A stretch of 12,457 nt of DNA. Origin: Burkholderiaceae bacterium. GTDB taxonomy: Bacteria > Pseudomonadota > Gammaproteobacteria > Burkholderiales > Burkholderiaceae_C. The stretch is from NCBI GenBank assembly GCA_031276435.1, contig JAISNB010000115.1:1-12457 (forward strand). Direction: 5' to 3'. The notes beneath the pieces are model-generated. The model ran no database searches. It was not told the DNA's origin and saw nothing but the letters and a program-made list of their open reading frames with translations. Below are positions 5,762-11,699 of the stretch, in pieces (within the stretch, counting starts at the first letter, position 1; every line of letters starts with the position of its first letter). The position numbers were made by a program, and so were the translations under genes.

Positions 5762-6429
5762 AGCGAAGGCTCCGGAAAGTCCAGCAGGCGCGGCGCCACG
5801 ATGTCCCAGGGCTGCGCCTCGGCCCAACTGCCATCGCCCGTGCGCTGTACCAGGGTCAGGCGCATGATGGGTTCGTCGCCCACAATCGCCATCAGGCGGC
5901 CCGTGCCAGGCGTGAGCAGTTCCAGCAAGCGTTGGGGTACCTGGGCCACAGAGCCGGAAAGCACGATTGCGTCAAACGGGCCGTCGGTTGACAGGTCGCA
6001 ATTGGCACCGTTGGCTAGGCGCACTTCCACGTTCAGCGCGCCAGCATCGAGCAGGTTGGCTTGCGCGATCTGGGCCAGATTGACATCCAATTCCAGCGAC
6101 AAAACCCGCTGCGCGCGGTGCCCGAGCAGTGCTGCCATGAAGCCTGAACCAGCGCCAATTTCCAGCACTTTTTCATGTTTGGCGAGGCGCAAATCCTGAA
6201 GCATGCGCGCTTCCACGCGCGGCTCCAGCATGACCTGGCCCGCCGCAATGGCTTGCGCGTCGGGCTTGAGCGGGATTTGCAAATCGGCAAACGCCAGCGC
6301 GCGGTGCGCGGGGGGGACGAAGTCTTCGCGCCGCACGGCGCCGAGCAGTTCCAGCACATGGCCGTCGTGCACGTCCCAAGGGCGGATTTGTTGCTCGATC
6401 ATGTTGAAGCGTGCTTGTTCGACGTTCAT
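5749..6429 (-). CDS. Protein-L-isoaspartate O-methyltransferase family protein
   Basis: The 226-residue product has a class I SAM-methyltransferase fold, with SAM motif I VLEIGAGSGF (88-97), an acidic end of strand 2 (LELD, 112-115) and motif II region FDAIVLSG (152-159). The N-terminus NVEQARFNMIEQQIRPWDV is typical of the betaproteobacterial branch of the PCMT family, whose classic members repair isoaspartyl residues in aged proteins. The segment that in true Pcm enzymes reads roughly GQTIS-P is here AAGQVMLEP (62-70), so the conserved Thr/Ser pair is missing and repair activity is doubtful. I chose ATG at 6429 from remembered homologues starting MNVEQ. An in-frame ATG at 6462 would add 11 residues and has a better ribosome binding site (AAGGCG on the minus strand, 6474-6469). 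The gene is convergent with the exosortase operon. Confidence 0.87.
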   Translation of the reverse strand: MNVEQARFNMIEQQIRPWDVHDGHVLELLGAVRREDFVPPAHRALAFADLQIPLKPDAQAIAAGQVMLEPRVEARMLQDLRLAKHEKVLEIGAGSGFMAALLGHRAQRVLSLELDVNLAQIAQANLLDAGALNVEVRLANGANCDLSTDGPFDAIVLSGSVAQVPQRLLELLTPGTGRLMAIVGDEPIMRLTLVQRTGDGSWAEAQPWDIVAPRLLDFPEPSLFQF

Positions 6430-6487
6430 GGCGTGGGCAAATTCGTGGAGGAAACGGCTCATTTTAATCGCCTTGCCAGGGAAAACG

Positions 6488-6506
6488 GCGGGGCGCAAAG
6501 CCCCGC
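6488..6506 (-). terminator. Hairpin followed by TTTT on the minus strand, possible terminator after sodB
   Basis: GCGGGGC and GCCCCGC form a perfect 7-bp stem with a 5-base loop. Read on the minus strand, it is followed by CGTTTTC (6487-6481), a short T-run. It lies about 185 bases after the sodB stop and just before the methyltransferase start, so it would insulate the two genes. Confidence 0.45.
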
Positions 6507-6609
6507 GTTCATTGGGGAAAACACGGGTTGCTGCGCGCGTGGCAATCAGGCGCCAGTGGCGCGGGCGTACAAAGGCAGCAAGGCAGGTAAGGCAGATGGA
6601 TGGTGCGCG

Positions 6610-6632
6610 GGCCAGCGCGGGCGCGGCTGGCC
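6610..6632. repeat. Perfect inverted repeat in the sodB 3' region
   Basis: GGCCAGC (6610-6616) pairs with GCTGGCC (6626-6632) around a 9-base GC-rich loop. No T-run follows on either strand. It may stabilise the 3' end of the sodB transcript or be a chance feature of GC-rich DNA. Confidence 0.4.
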
Positions 6633-6654
6633 TGTGTGTTGTGATCTGGCTACC

Positions 6655-6672
6655 CGCCACCGGGCGGTGGCG
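6655..6672. repeat. Perfect inverted repeat just after the sodB stop
   Basis: CGCCACC (6655-6661) pairs with GGTGGCG (6666-6672) around loop GGGC. It lies 19 bases beyond the sodB stop on the minus strand. The only T-run (TTTTT, minus strand 6681-6677) comes before the stem, so it is not an intrinsic terminator; protection against 3' exonucleases is one possible role. Confidence 0.45.
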
Positions 6673-6691
6673 AGGCAAAAAGGGCCAGTCG

Positions 6692-7273
6692 TCAGCCAAA
6701 GTTCTTGGCGGCGAAGTCCCAGTTGACGAGTTTGTCGAGGAAGGTTTCGACAAATTTGGGGCGCGCGTTGCGGTAGTCGATGTAGTAGGCGTGTTCCCAC
6801 ACGTCCACGGTGAGTACGGGCCTGTCGCCGGTGGTCAGTGGGGTGCCGGCGGCGCCCGTGTTGACGATGTCGAGGCTGCCGTCGGGTTTTTTGACCAGCC
6901 AGGTCCAGCCAGAGCCAAAGTTGCCGACGGCGCTGGCGATGAAGGCTTTCTTGAAGTCGGCGTAGCTACCCCATTTTTTCTGGATGGCCTCGGCCAGCGC
7001 GCCAGCGGGCGCGCCGCCGCCCTGGGGTTTCAGGCAGTTCCAGAAGAAGGTGTGGTTCCAGATTTGGGCGGCCTGGTTGTAGATGCCGCCGCTGGCTTTG
7101 CGGATGATGTCTTCGAGCGCCAGATTTTCGAATTCTGTGCCTTTTTGCAGTTCGTTGAGTTTGTCGACGTAGGCTTTGTGGTGTTTGCCGTGGTGGTATT
7201 CCAGCGTTTCCTGGCTGTAGGCCGGGGCCAGCGCGTCGATGGGGTAAGGCAGGGGGGGGAGTGTGTGTTCCAT
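6692..7273 (-). CDS. sodB: Superoxide dismutase [Fe]
   Basis: The 193-residue cytoplasmic enzyme dismutates superoxide to oxygen and hydrogen peroxide. The four metal ligands are visible: His27 (EYHHGKHH), His74 (IWNHTFFW), Asp157 and His161 (DVWEHAYYIDY). Gln70 in AAQIWNH sits where iron-type enzymes carry their outer-sphere glutamine, and the NCLKP segment also fits the Fe class of short SODs (about 190-195 residues); manganese-type enzymes usually place this residue elsewhere (in the C-terminal half). Cambialistic use of metal cannot be excluded. There is no signal peptide. The ATG at 7273 is preceded by a purine-rich stretch (AGAAAGAGAA on the minus strand). xseA ends 53 bases upstream on the same strand, so the two may share a transcript, although sodB often has its own promoter and small-RNA control. 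Confidence 0.96.
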   Translation of the reverse strand: MEHTLPPLPYPIDALAPAYSQETLEYHHGKHHKAYVDKLNELQKGTEFENLALEDIIRKASGGIYNQAAQIWNHTFFWNCLKPQGGGAPAGALAEAIQKKWGSYADFKKAFIASAVGNFGSGWTWLVKKPDGSLDIVNTGAAGTPLTTGDRPVLTVDVWEHAYYIDYRNARPKFVETFLDKLVNWDFAAKNFG

Positions 7274-7326
7274 GTGGGGTTCTCTTTCTCGGGTGGGATG
7301 AAAAATTGTGGGAAGTGGGGGGTGTC

Positions 7327-8790
7327 TCAGTCGGCGTTTGGGGCCTTGTGATTTTTGATTGTAGGAGTGGCTTGCATATCCCTGTGGTTCACAGTGATAT
7401 GCAGCGCGCCATCGGCCAGTCTGGCTTGCAGGGTTTGTCCTGTGTGGGTTTGCGCGGCGCGGGTGACGGGTTGCTGGCCGCTGGCGTCGCTGAGCCAGGC
7501 GTAGCCGCGTTCAAGGACCAGCGCCGGGTCGAGCAGGCGCAGGCGCAGCGCGGCGCGCTCAAGGCGCTCTTGCGGCGCGCGCAGGGCCGCGGCGCGCGCG
7601 CTCGTCCAGCGCGCTTGCAGCCCCTCAAGGCGTTGCGCGTGGCCCGCCAGCAAGGGCGCGGGGGCGCGCTCAAGCCGCTCGGCCAGTCGTGCCAGGGCGG
7701 TTTGCTCGCGTTCGCGCCGCAGGTCGATGGCGTGGGCCAGCCGCTGGCCGAGCCGATCCAGTTGGCGCTGCTGCTCGCTTGCGCGCTCGCGCGGGCGGCC
7801 CAGGCGCTGCTGGGCGATGTCCAGGCGCTGTGCCTGGCGGTCCAGCCATTGGCGGGTGGCGCGCCGCAGGCGCGCCTGGCTGGTTTGCAGTTCGGCCAGC
7901 AGTGCGTCGCGCGGGGCACTGACCAGTTCAGCCGCGGCGGTGGGCGTGGGCGCGCGCAGGTCGGCGGCGAAGTCGGCGATGCTGAAGTCGGTTTCGTGTC
8001 CGACGCCGGTGATGACGGGCACCGGGCTGGCGGCGATGGCACGCGCCAGTTGTGCGTCGTTGAAAGCCCAGAGGTCTTCCATGGAGCCGCCGCCGCGTAC
8101 GAGCAGGATGACGTCGATGGCGGGCGCGCCGCCGCCTGCGGTATTTTGTGGGTTGCCCGTTGTTTGCGCTGCTTTGGCCTGCGTTGCGCGATACAGTTTT
8201 TGTAGCGCGTCGATCATTTCCGAGGGCGCGTGCGCGCCTTGTACAGAGGCGGGCGCGAGCCATACGGGGATGTGCGGGGCGCGGCGCAAAAGCGCGGTGG
8301 CAACGTCGTGCAGCGCGGCCGCATCTTGCGATGTGACCAAGCCAATGCCGCGCGGCATGGCTGGCAGTGGCCGCTTGCGCCGGGCGTCGAACAGGCCTTC
8401 GGCTTGCAGCATTTGCTTGATGCGCTGGAATTGCTCGAACAGTGCGCCCTGGCCGGTGCGCTCAATGGATTCGACCACCACCTGCAAGTCGCCGCGCGCT
8501 TCGTAGAGGCCAAGGCGACCACGCACTTGCACCTGATCGCCATCGCGCGGCAAGAAGCCAGCCAGTTGTGCGGCGCGCTGGAACATGACGCAGCGAAGCT
8601 GGCCCGCGTTGTCCTTGAGGGTGAAGTAGCAATGCCCGCTGGCGGCGCGCGCGAAGCCGGAGATTTCTCCGCGAATGGCAACGGGGTTGAAGCGCGTGCC
8701 CAGCGCGTCGGCGACGGCGCGGCACAGCGCGCCAACGGCCCAGACGTGCGGCGCGGCGGGGGGATGTTCGACAAAAAAGTCCAGGTTCAT
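7327..8790 (-). CDS. xseA: Exodeoxyribonuclease VII large subunit
   Basis: The 487-residue subunit pairs with small XseB to form exonuclease VII, which degrades single-stranded DNA from both ends and acts in repair and recombination. Residues about 15-110 form the N-terminal OB-fold, with RFNPVAIRGEISGF (33-46) and SGHCYFTLKD (51-60). The catalytic domain includes PRGIGLVTS (146-154), RGGGSMEDLWAFN (232-244) and GVGHETDFSIAD (262-273). A long Arg/Gln-rich stretch from about 295 to 430 is the coiled-coil stalk. A low-complexity insert at about 203-224 (KAAQTTGNPQNTAGGG) is mildly unusual. The ATG at 8790 was chosen by family alignment (short N-terminus before VWAVGALCRA); the ORF stays open to 8931 and no clear ribosome binding site is seen. 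xseB is not in the window. Confidence 0.96.
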   Translation of the reverse strand: MNLDFFVEHPPAAPHVWAVGALCRAVADALGTRFNPVAIRGEISGFARAASGHCYFTLKDNAGQLRCVMFQRAAQLAGFLPRDGDQVQVRGRLGLYEARGDLQVVVESIERTGQGALFEQFQRIKQMLQAEGLFDARRKRPLPAMPRGIGLVTSQDAAALHDVATALLRRAPHIPVWLAPASVQGAHAPSEMIDALQKLYRATQAKAAQTTGNPQNTAGGGAPAIDVILLVRGGGSMEDLWAFNDAQLARAIAASPVPVITGVGHETDFSIADFAADLRAPTPTAAAELVSAPRDALLAELQTSQARLRRATRQWLDRQAQRLDIAQQRLGRPRERASEQQRQLDRLGQRLAHAIDLRREREQTALARLAERLERAPAPLLAGHAQRLEGLQARWTSARAAALRAPQERLERAALRLRLLDPALVLERGYAWLSDASGQQPVTRAAQTHTGQTLQARLADGALHITVNHRDMQATPTIKNHKAPNAD

Positions 8791-8917
8791 GCGTGAGTAC
8801 AAAGGCGTTGGCACGAGAAGGGCGCGCGCGTGTCGCAGTTGAATAGTCCACAACCAGAAGGCAGGTGGTTTGATCGCCCATGGCTTGCAAACGGGCACCA
8901 GGCCGCCTTCTAACCCA

Positions 8918-8931
8918 TTGTCATATAACAA
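8918..8931. promoter_or_regulatory. Imperfect palindrome TTGTCATATAACAA, possible operator
   Basis: The 14-mer matches its own reverse complement at 12 of 14 positions (TTGT...ACAA arms around ATAT). It is embedded in one of the few AT-rich patches of the window, about 130 bases upstream of the xseA start. TATAAC or, on the other strand, TATGAC could also serve as a weak -10. No specific regulator is recognised. Confidence 0.35.
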
Positions 8932-9005
8932 GTTTTTCGCTTTTTGCGTTGAAGATGGAGATTGTTCGCAAGAGAGGACATGCTTCAGGTCAATTTTCCG
9001 GGAAG

Positions 9006-9026
9006 TTTTTCACAAAGTTGTCCACA
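9006..9026 (+). promoter_or_regulatory. Tandem DnaA-box-like 9-mers
   Basis: TTTTTCACA (9006-9014) and TTGTCCACA (9018-9026) are direct repeats at a 12-base pitch. Compared with the DnaA box TTATCCACA they have two and one mismatch, respectively. A more distant copy, TAGTCCACA, lies at 8844-8852. They could bind DnaA as a regulator; nothing else suggests a replication origin. Confidence 0.35.
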
Positions 9027-9101
9027 GGGCAATTGCGGGCTTGCCACGTTGATGCAGGTCAGGCGCTGGCCCGATTGGGCGGAGCGGTCAAGCGGCTGCG
9101 T

Positions 9102-9107
9102 CATAAT
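9102..9107 (+). promoter_or_regulatory. Possible -10 element (CATAAT) for the exbB operon
   Basis: CATAAT matches the -10 consensus at 5 of 6 positions. A transcript starting near 9114 would have a leader of about 80 bases carrying the strong ribosome binding site and the short upstream ORF. A -35 at proper spacing is not evident; TTGGGC at 9075-9080 is 21 bases away, which is too far. Confidence 0.35.
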
Positions 9108-9162
9108 CAGCGGCTGTTGAGCAAAACAAGGCGCGCGGCCCGACTCCAAGGAGGCAGGGGCA

Positions 9163-9198
9163 ATGAGGGCGCCAACAATTCGGAGTATCGACCCTTGA
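9163..9198 (+). promoter_or_regulatory. 11-codon upstream ORF overlapping the exbB start
   Basis: AAGGAGG (9148-9154) lies 8 bases before an ATG at 9163, which opens a frame encoding MRAPTIRSIDP and stops at TGA 9196-9198. That stop overlaps the proposed exbB TTG start at 9195-9197 (TTGA). The arrangement looks like a leader peptide for translational coupling. No attenuator-like codon run is present. Alternatively the strong site could be an unused relic of an older start. Confidence 0.45.
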
Positions 9199-9860
9199 TT
9201 TCCATCATACAAGCAGCGGGCTGGCCGATTTGGCCGCTGGTGATCTGTTCCATTGTGGGCTTGGCATTGATTGTCGAGCGGTTTGTGCAACTCAAGCGGC
9301 GGCGCATTGTGCCGGTCAAGGTGCTGGACGAGGCAATCAGCATATCGCGCGGCGGCGTGCCCGGCACCGACATTGTGGCGCAACTGGAGTCGCATTCGGC
9401 CCTGGGCGAAGTGCTGGCCGCGGGCTGGCGCGCCATCAACAGCAATCCGCGCTGTACCGAGGGCGAAATGCGCGACGCCATGCAAACGGCGGGCCGCAAG
9501 GTGGCGCACCGGCTGGAGCGTTACCTGCCCGCGCTGGCCACCATTGCGTCGGCTGCGCCCCTGCTTGGGCTGCTTGGCACGGTGATCGGCATGATCGAGA
9601 TTTTTGGCTCGCAAGCGCCCAGCGGCTCGCTCTCGGGCGGCAACCCGGCGCAACTGGCGCACGGCATTTCGGTGGCGCTGTACAACACGGCGTTCGGCCT
9701 GATCATTGCCATTCCGGCGCTGATTTTCTGGCGCTATTTTCGCGCCCGCGTGGACGGCTATTTGCTGGCGCTGGAACTGTCGGCTGAACGCTTTGCGCAG
9801 CATCTTGCGCCGCTGTGCCCGGGCACGGCCAACAGATTCAGAGCGGGAGCGGGCCAGTGA
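9195..9860 (+). CDS. exbB: ExbB/TolQ/MotA-family proton channel protein
   Basis: The 221-residue inner-membrane protein forms, with ExbD, the proton-driven motor that powers TonB-dependent (or Tol-like) outer membrane work. Three helices are visible: about 13-28 (WPLVICSIVGLALIVE), 113-136 (ALATIASAAPLLGLLGTVIGMIEI) and 157-181 (GISVALYNTAFGLIIAIPALIFW). The motifs ASAAPLLGLLGTVIGM and ALYNTAFGLIIAIPA are the family signature around the channel. The TTG at 9195 was chosen because homologues begin close to 'SIIQAAGWPIWPL' and GGAG lies 9 bases upstream (9182-9185); there is no in-frame ATG nearby. exbD begins inside the stop codon. No tonB is in the window, so the motor's partner is unknown; a TolQ role cannot be excluded. 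Confidence 0.93.
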   Translation: MISIIQAAGWPIWPLVICSIVGLALIVERFVQLKRRRIVPVKVLDEAISISRGGVPGTDIVAQLESHSALGEVLAAGWRAINSNPRCTEGEMRDAMQTAGRKVAHRLERYLPALATIASAAPLLGLLGTVIGMIEIFGSQAPSGSLSGGNPAQLAHGISVALYNTAFGLIIAIPALIFWRYFRARVDGYLLALELSAERFAQHLAPLCPGTANRFRAGAGQ

Positions 9861-10276
9861 AATTCCGAGCGCGCGCACCGGAAGAGCCGGAGATCAACCT
9901 GATTCCGTTCATCGACGTGCTGCTGGTGATTCTGATCTTTCTGATGCTGACCACCACCTACAGCAAGTTCACCGAAATGCAACTGACCCTGCCCACGGCC
10001 AATACGGATGCGCAGCGCGATCGGCCCAAGGAGATCATCGTCGCCGTGGGCAACGACGGGCGTTACATGGTCGGCCAGACGCCCCTGGCAGCGCGCACGG
10101 TGAAGGCGCTGGCCGATGCCTTGCGCGCCGTCGCGCAGCCAGAGAGCACCCTCATCATCAGCGCCGATGCGCAGGCGGCGCACCAATCGGTCATCGCCGT
10201 GATGGAAGCCGCGCGCCGCGTGGGGCTGGCGCACATCACCTTCGCGGCGCAAAGCGGCGGCGAAGGCAGCCGCTGA
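9857..10276 (+). CDS. exbD: ExbD/TolR-family biopolymer transport protein
   Basis: This 139-residue protein has one N-terminal helix (about 16-34) with the key membrane Asp20 in NLIPFIDVLLVILIF, the residue through which ExbD/TolR carries protons, followed by a periplasmic domain (about 50-135). It works with ExbB in a pentamer-dimer motor. The GTG start at 9857 overlaps the exbB stop (GTGA, 9857-9860), and GGGAG at 9845-9849 is a good ribosome binding site 7 bases upstream. An ATG further upstream at 9815 is in frame but lies wholly inside exbB and would delay the helix. The overlap indicates translational coupling with exbB. lpxK follows after 52 bases, placing this motor in a lipid A gene string. 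Confidence 0.94.
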   Translation: MKFRARAPEEPEINLIPFIDVLLVILIFLMLTTTYSKFTEMQLTLPTANTDAQRDRPKEIIVAVGNDGRYMVGQTPLAARTVKALADALRAVAQPESTLIISADAQAAHQSVIAVMEAARRVGLAHITFAAQSGGEGSR

Positions 10277-10328
10277 TTGCAGGCAGCGCCTCTTTTTTCT
10301 GCCCAATGGCTTTCACAGGGGCCGTGCC

Positions 10329-11384
10329 ATGAGCCGACCGGGCTTGCGCGCCTGGCTGGAGCGCACGCTCGCGCGGGCATGGCAAGCGCGCGGCGCGCTG
10401 GCCGCGTTGCTGCTCCCGCTGGCGTGGCTGTACGGCGCGCTGGCTGGCTTGAGGCGCTGGCTTTACCAGAAGAACGTGCTGCGCAGCAGGCGCTTGCCGG
10501 TGCCCGTGGTGGTGGTTGGCAATGTGGTGGCTGGCGGCGCGGGCAAAACACCCGTCACACTGGCCGTGGTGGCGCATTTGCAATCGCGCGGCTGGCAGCC
10601 AGGCATCGTCTCGCGCGGCCACGCGCGCCAGAGCCGCGGCTGCCAAGCGGTTGCGCCGGACAGCGCCGCAGAACAAGTGGGCGACGAACCCCTGCTGCTG
10701 CGCCGCCGCGCGGCGGTGCCGGTGTTTGTGGCGGCGCGCCGCTTTGACGCCGCGCGGGCATTGCTGGCCGCGCACCCGCTCTGCGACATCATCGTCTGCG
10801 ACGACGGCTTGCAACACTTGGCGCTGGCACGCGATGTGGAAATCTGCGTATTCGACGCGCGCGGCATCGGCAACGGCTGGCTGCTGCCCGCTGGCCCCTT
10901 GCGCGAGACCTGGCCGCGCCGCACCGCGGCGGACGATTTGTTGCTCTGCACCGATGGGCAGCCGCCAGAAGTGGCGCCGCGCGCCGCCTCTGGCCTCTGG
11001 GTGGCGCGCCGCCATCTGGCGCGCCGCGCCGTGCGCGCCGACGGAACGCAAATTGCCTTGACCGAACTGCGCGGCCAGCCTTTGAAGGCGCTGGCGGGCA
11101 TTGCGCGCCCGCAGGCCTTTTTTGACATGCTGCGCGACGCGGGCCTGACGCTGGCCGAGCAGCACGCCCTGCCCGATCACCACCCGTTTGCCGACTGGCC
11201 CAACAACCCGCCGTCCGACGGCATGGGCCTGATCTGCACCGAAAAAGACGCCGTCAAACTCTGGCGGCGTGCCCCTGGCGCCTGGGCTGTGCCCCTGGCG
11301 CTGGACGTGCCCGCCGCGTTTTTTACCGCGCTGGACGAACGCCTGGCCGCGCGCGGCTATCATGCGCCAACACCTGTGAAATGA
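10329..11384 (+). CDS. lpxK: Tetraacyldisaccharide 4'-kinase
   Basis: The 351-residue enzyme phosphorylates the 4' position of the lipid A disaccharide precursor to make lipid IVA, at the inner membrane. An N-terminal hydrophobic helix (about 22-42) anchors it. The P-loop reads GNVVAGGAGKTP (64-75, Lys73). Further family motifs are IVSRGHAR (93-100; many relatives have Tyr where His98 stands), GDEPLLL (118-124), CDDGLQH (157-163, containing the Asp and His active-site residues), GNGWLLPAGPLRE (181-193), GIARPQAFF (258-266), LPDHHPF (281-287) and ICTEKDAVK (302-310). AGGGG-type ribosome binding site (10317-10321) lies 7 bases before the ATG. Length is normal. It precedes the Trm112-like gene, with at most a short overlap. 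Confidence 0.97.
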   Translation: MSRPGLRAWLERTLARAWQARGALAALLLPLAWLYGALAGLRRWLYQKNVLRSRRLPVPVVVVGNVVAGGAGKTPVTLAVVAHLQSRGWQPGIVSRGHARQSRGCQAVAPDSAAEQVGDEPLLLRRRAAVPVFVAARRFDAARALLAAHPLCDIIVCDDGLQHLALARDVEICVFDARGIGNGWLLPAGPLRETWPRRTAADDLLLCTDGQPPEVAPRAASGLWVARRHLARRAVRADGTQIALTELRGQPLKALAGIARPQAFFDMLRDAGLTLAEQHALPDHHPFADWPNNPPSDGMGLICTEKDAVKLWRRAPGAWAVPLALDVPAAFFTALDERLAARGYHAPTPVK

Positions 11385-11392
11385 GTCTTGCC

Positions 11393-11605
11393 ATGATCGA
11401 CCCCAAACTGCTCGCGCTGCTGGTCTGTCCCGTCACCAAAGGCCCGCTGGATTACCAGCGCGAAACCGAAGAGCTGATCTCACGCTCGGCCCGCCTTGCG
11501 TACCCGGTGCGCGACGGCATCCCCGTCATGCTGGAAGACCAGGCGCGCACCGTGTCGGAAGAAGAAATTGCCAAACTCCCGCCGCGCACGCCGCTGGCGG
11601 GCTGA
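11393..11605 (+). CDS. Trm112/YcaR family protein
   Basis: This is a 70-residue protein of the Trm112/UPF0434 (YcaR) family, recognised by DPKLLALLVCP, the run LAYPVRDGIPVML and the position between lpxK and kdsB, where such genes usually lie. Eukaryotic Trm112 activates methyltransferases; the bacterial role is not established. The CPxCxG zinc site of E. coli YcaR (CPVCNG) is here CPVTKG, and the third cysteine is Ser (ELISRSARL), so only one Cys remains and zinc binding is unlikely. This reduced form is, as I recall, common in Burkholderiales. The start at 11393 follows family alignment. An ATG at 11381 adds MSLA and overlaps the lpxK stop in an ATGA arrangement, which would favour coupling. 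Confidence 0.88.
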   Translation: MIDPKLLALLVCPVTKGPLDYQRETEELISRSARLAYPVRDGIPVMLEDQARTVSEEEIAKLPPRTPLAG

Positions 11606-11699
11606 CCGTCCCCACCTTACGCATCTTGCCAGAGCGCGCCCTTGCGGAGCGGGCGCTTTCCGCATTGCCCTGGCTCTCTGACGCCGCTCGTACAAGCCC
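11606..11699. other. Short spacer with weak hairpin between the Trm112-like gene and kdsB
   Basis: A GC-rich, bulged inverted repeat (AGC..GCCC near 11632-11640 against GGGCGCT near 11651-11657) followed by only TTT could be a weak terminator or attenuator. No promoter is evident, so kdsB is probably still part of the upstream operon. Confidence 0.3.

Larger units (their letters stand above)
8791..9194. other. 404-base divergent intergenic region between xseA and exbB
   Basis: No full-length gene is supported. Going left to right, it contains a TAGTCCACA 9-mer (8844-8852), an AT-rich segment with an imperfect palindrome (8918-8931) and T-rich DNA to about 8945, two DnaA-box-like 9-mers (9006-9026), a CATAAT box (9102-9107), a strong Shine-Dalgarno (9148-9154) and an 11-codon ORF running into exbB. 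It should hold the promoters for both divergent operons. Open frames through it are extensions of xseA and exbB without homology. Confidence 0.7.

Noticed and set aside
6430..6753. N-terminal extension of the methyltransferase-family ORF
   Set aside because: The extra residues have no family similarity and overlap sodB; the family N-terminus starts at MNVEQ. Only the small extension to 6462 remains a real alternative.
6203..7351. 382-codon plus-strand ORF opposite the methyltransferase gene and sodB
   Set aside because: The minus strand has complete metal ligands and motifs of sodB; the plus frame is Val/Gly/Phe-rich antisense and has no domain.
9006..9026. Replication origin
   Set aside because: Only two imperfect boxes are seen and there is no dnaA, dnaN, gidA or parAB nearby and no AT-rich unwinding element next to them.
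8880..9194. Extended N-terminus of exbB back to 8880
   Set aside because: The translated extension lacks similarity, contains the upstream regulatory sites, and no ribosome binding site supports an earlier in-frame start.
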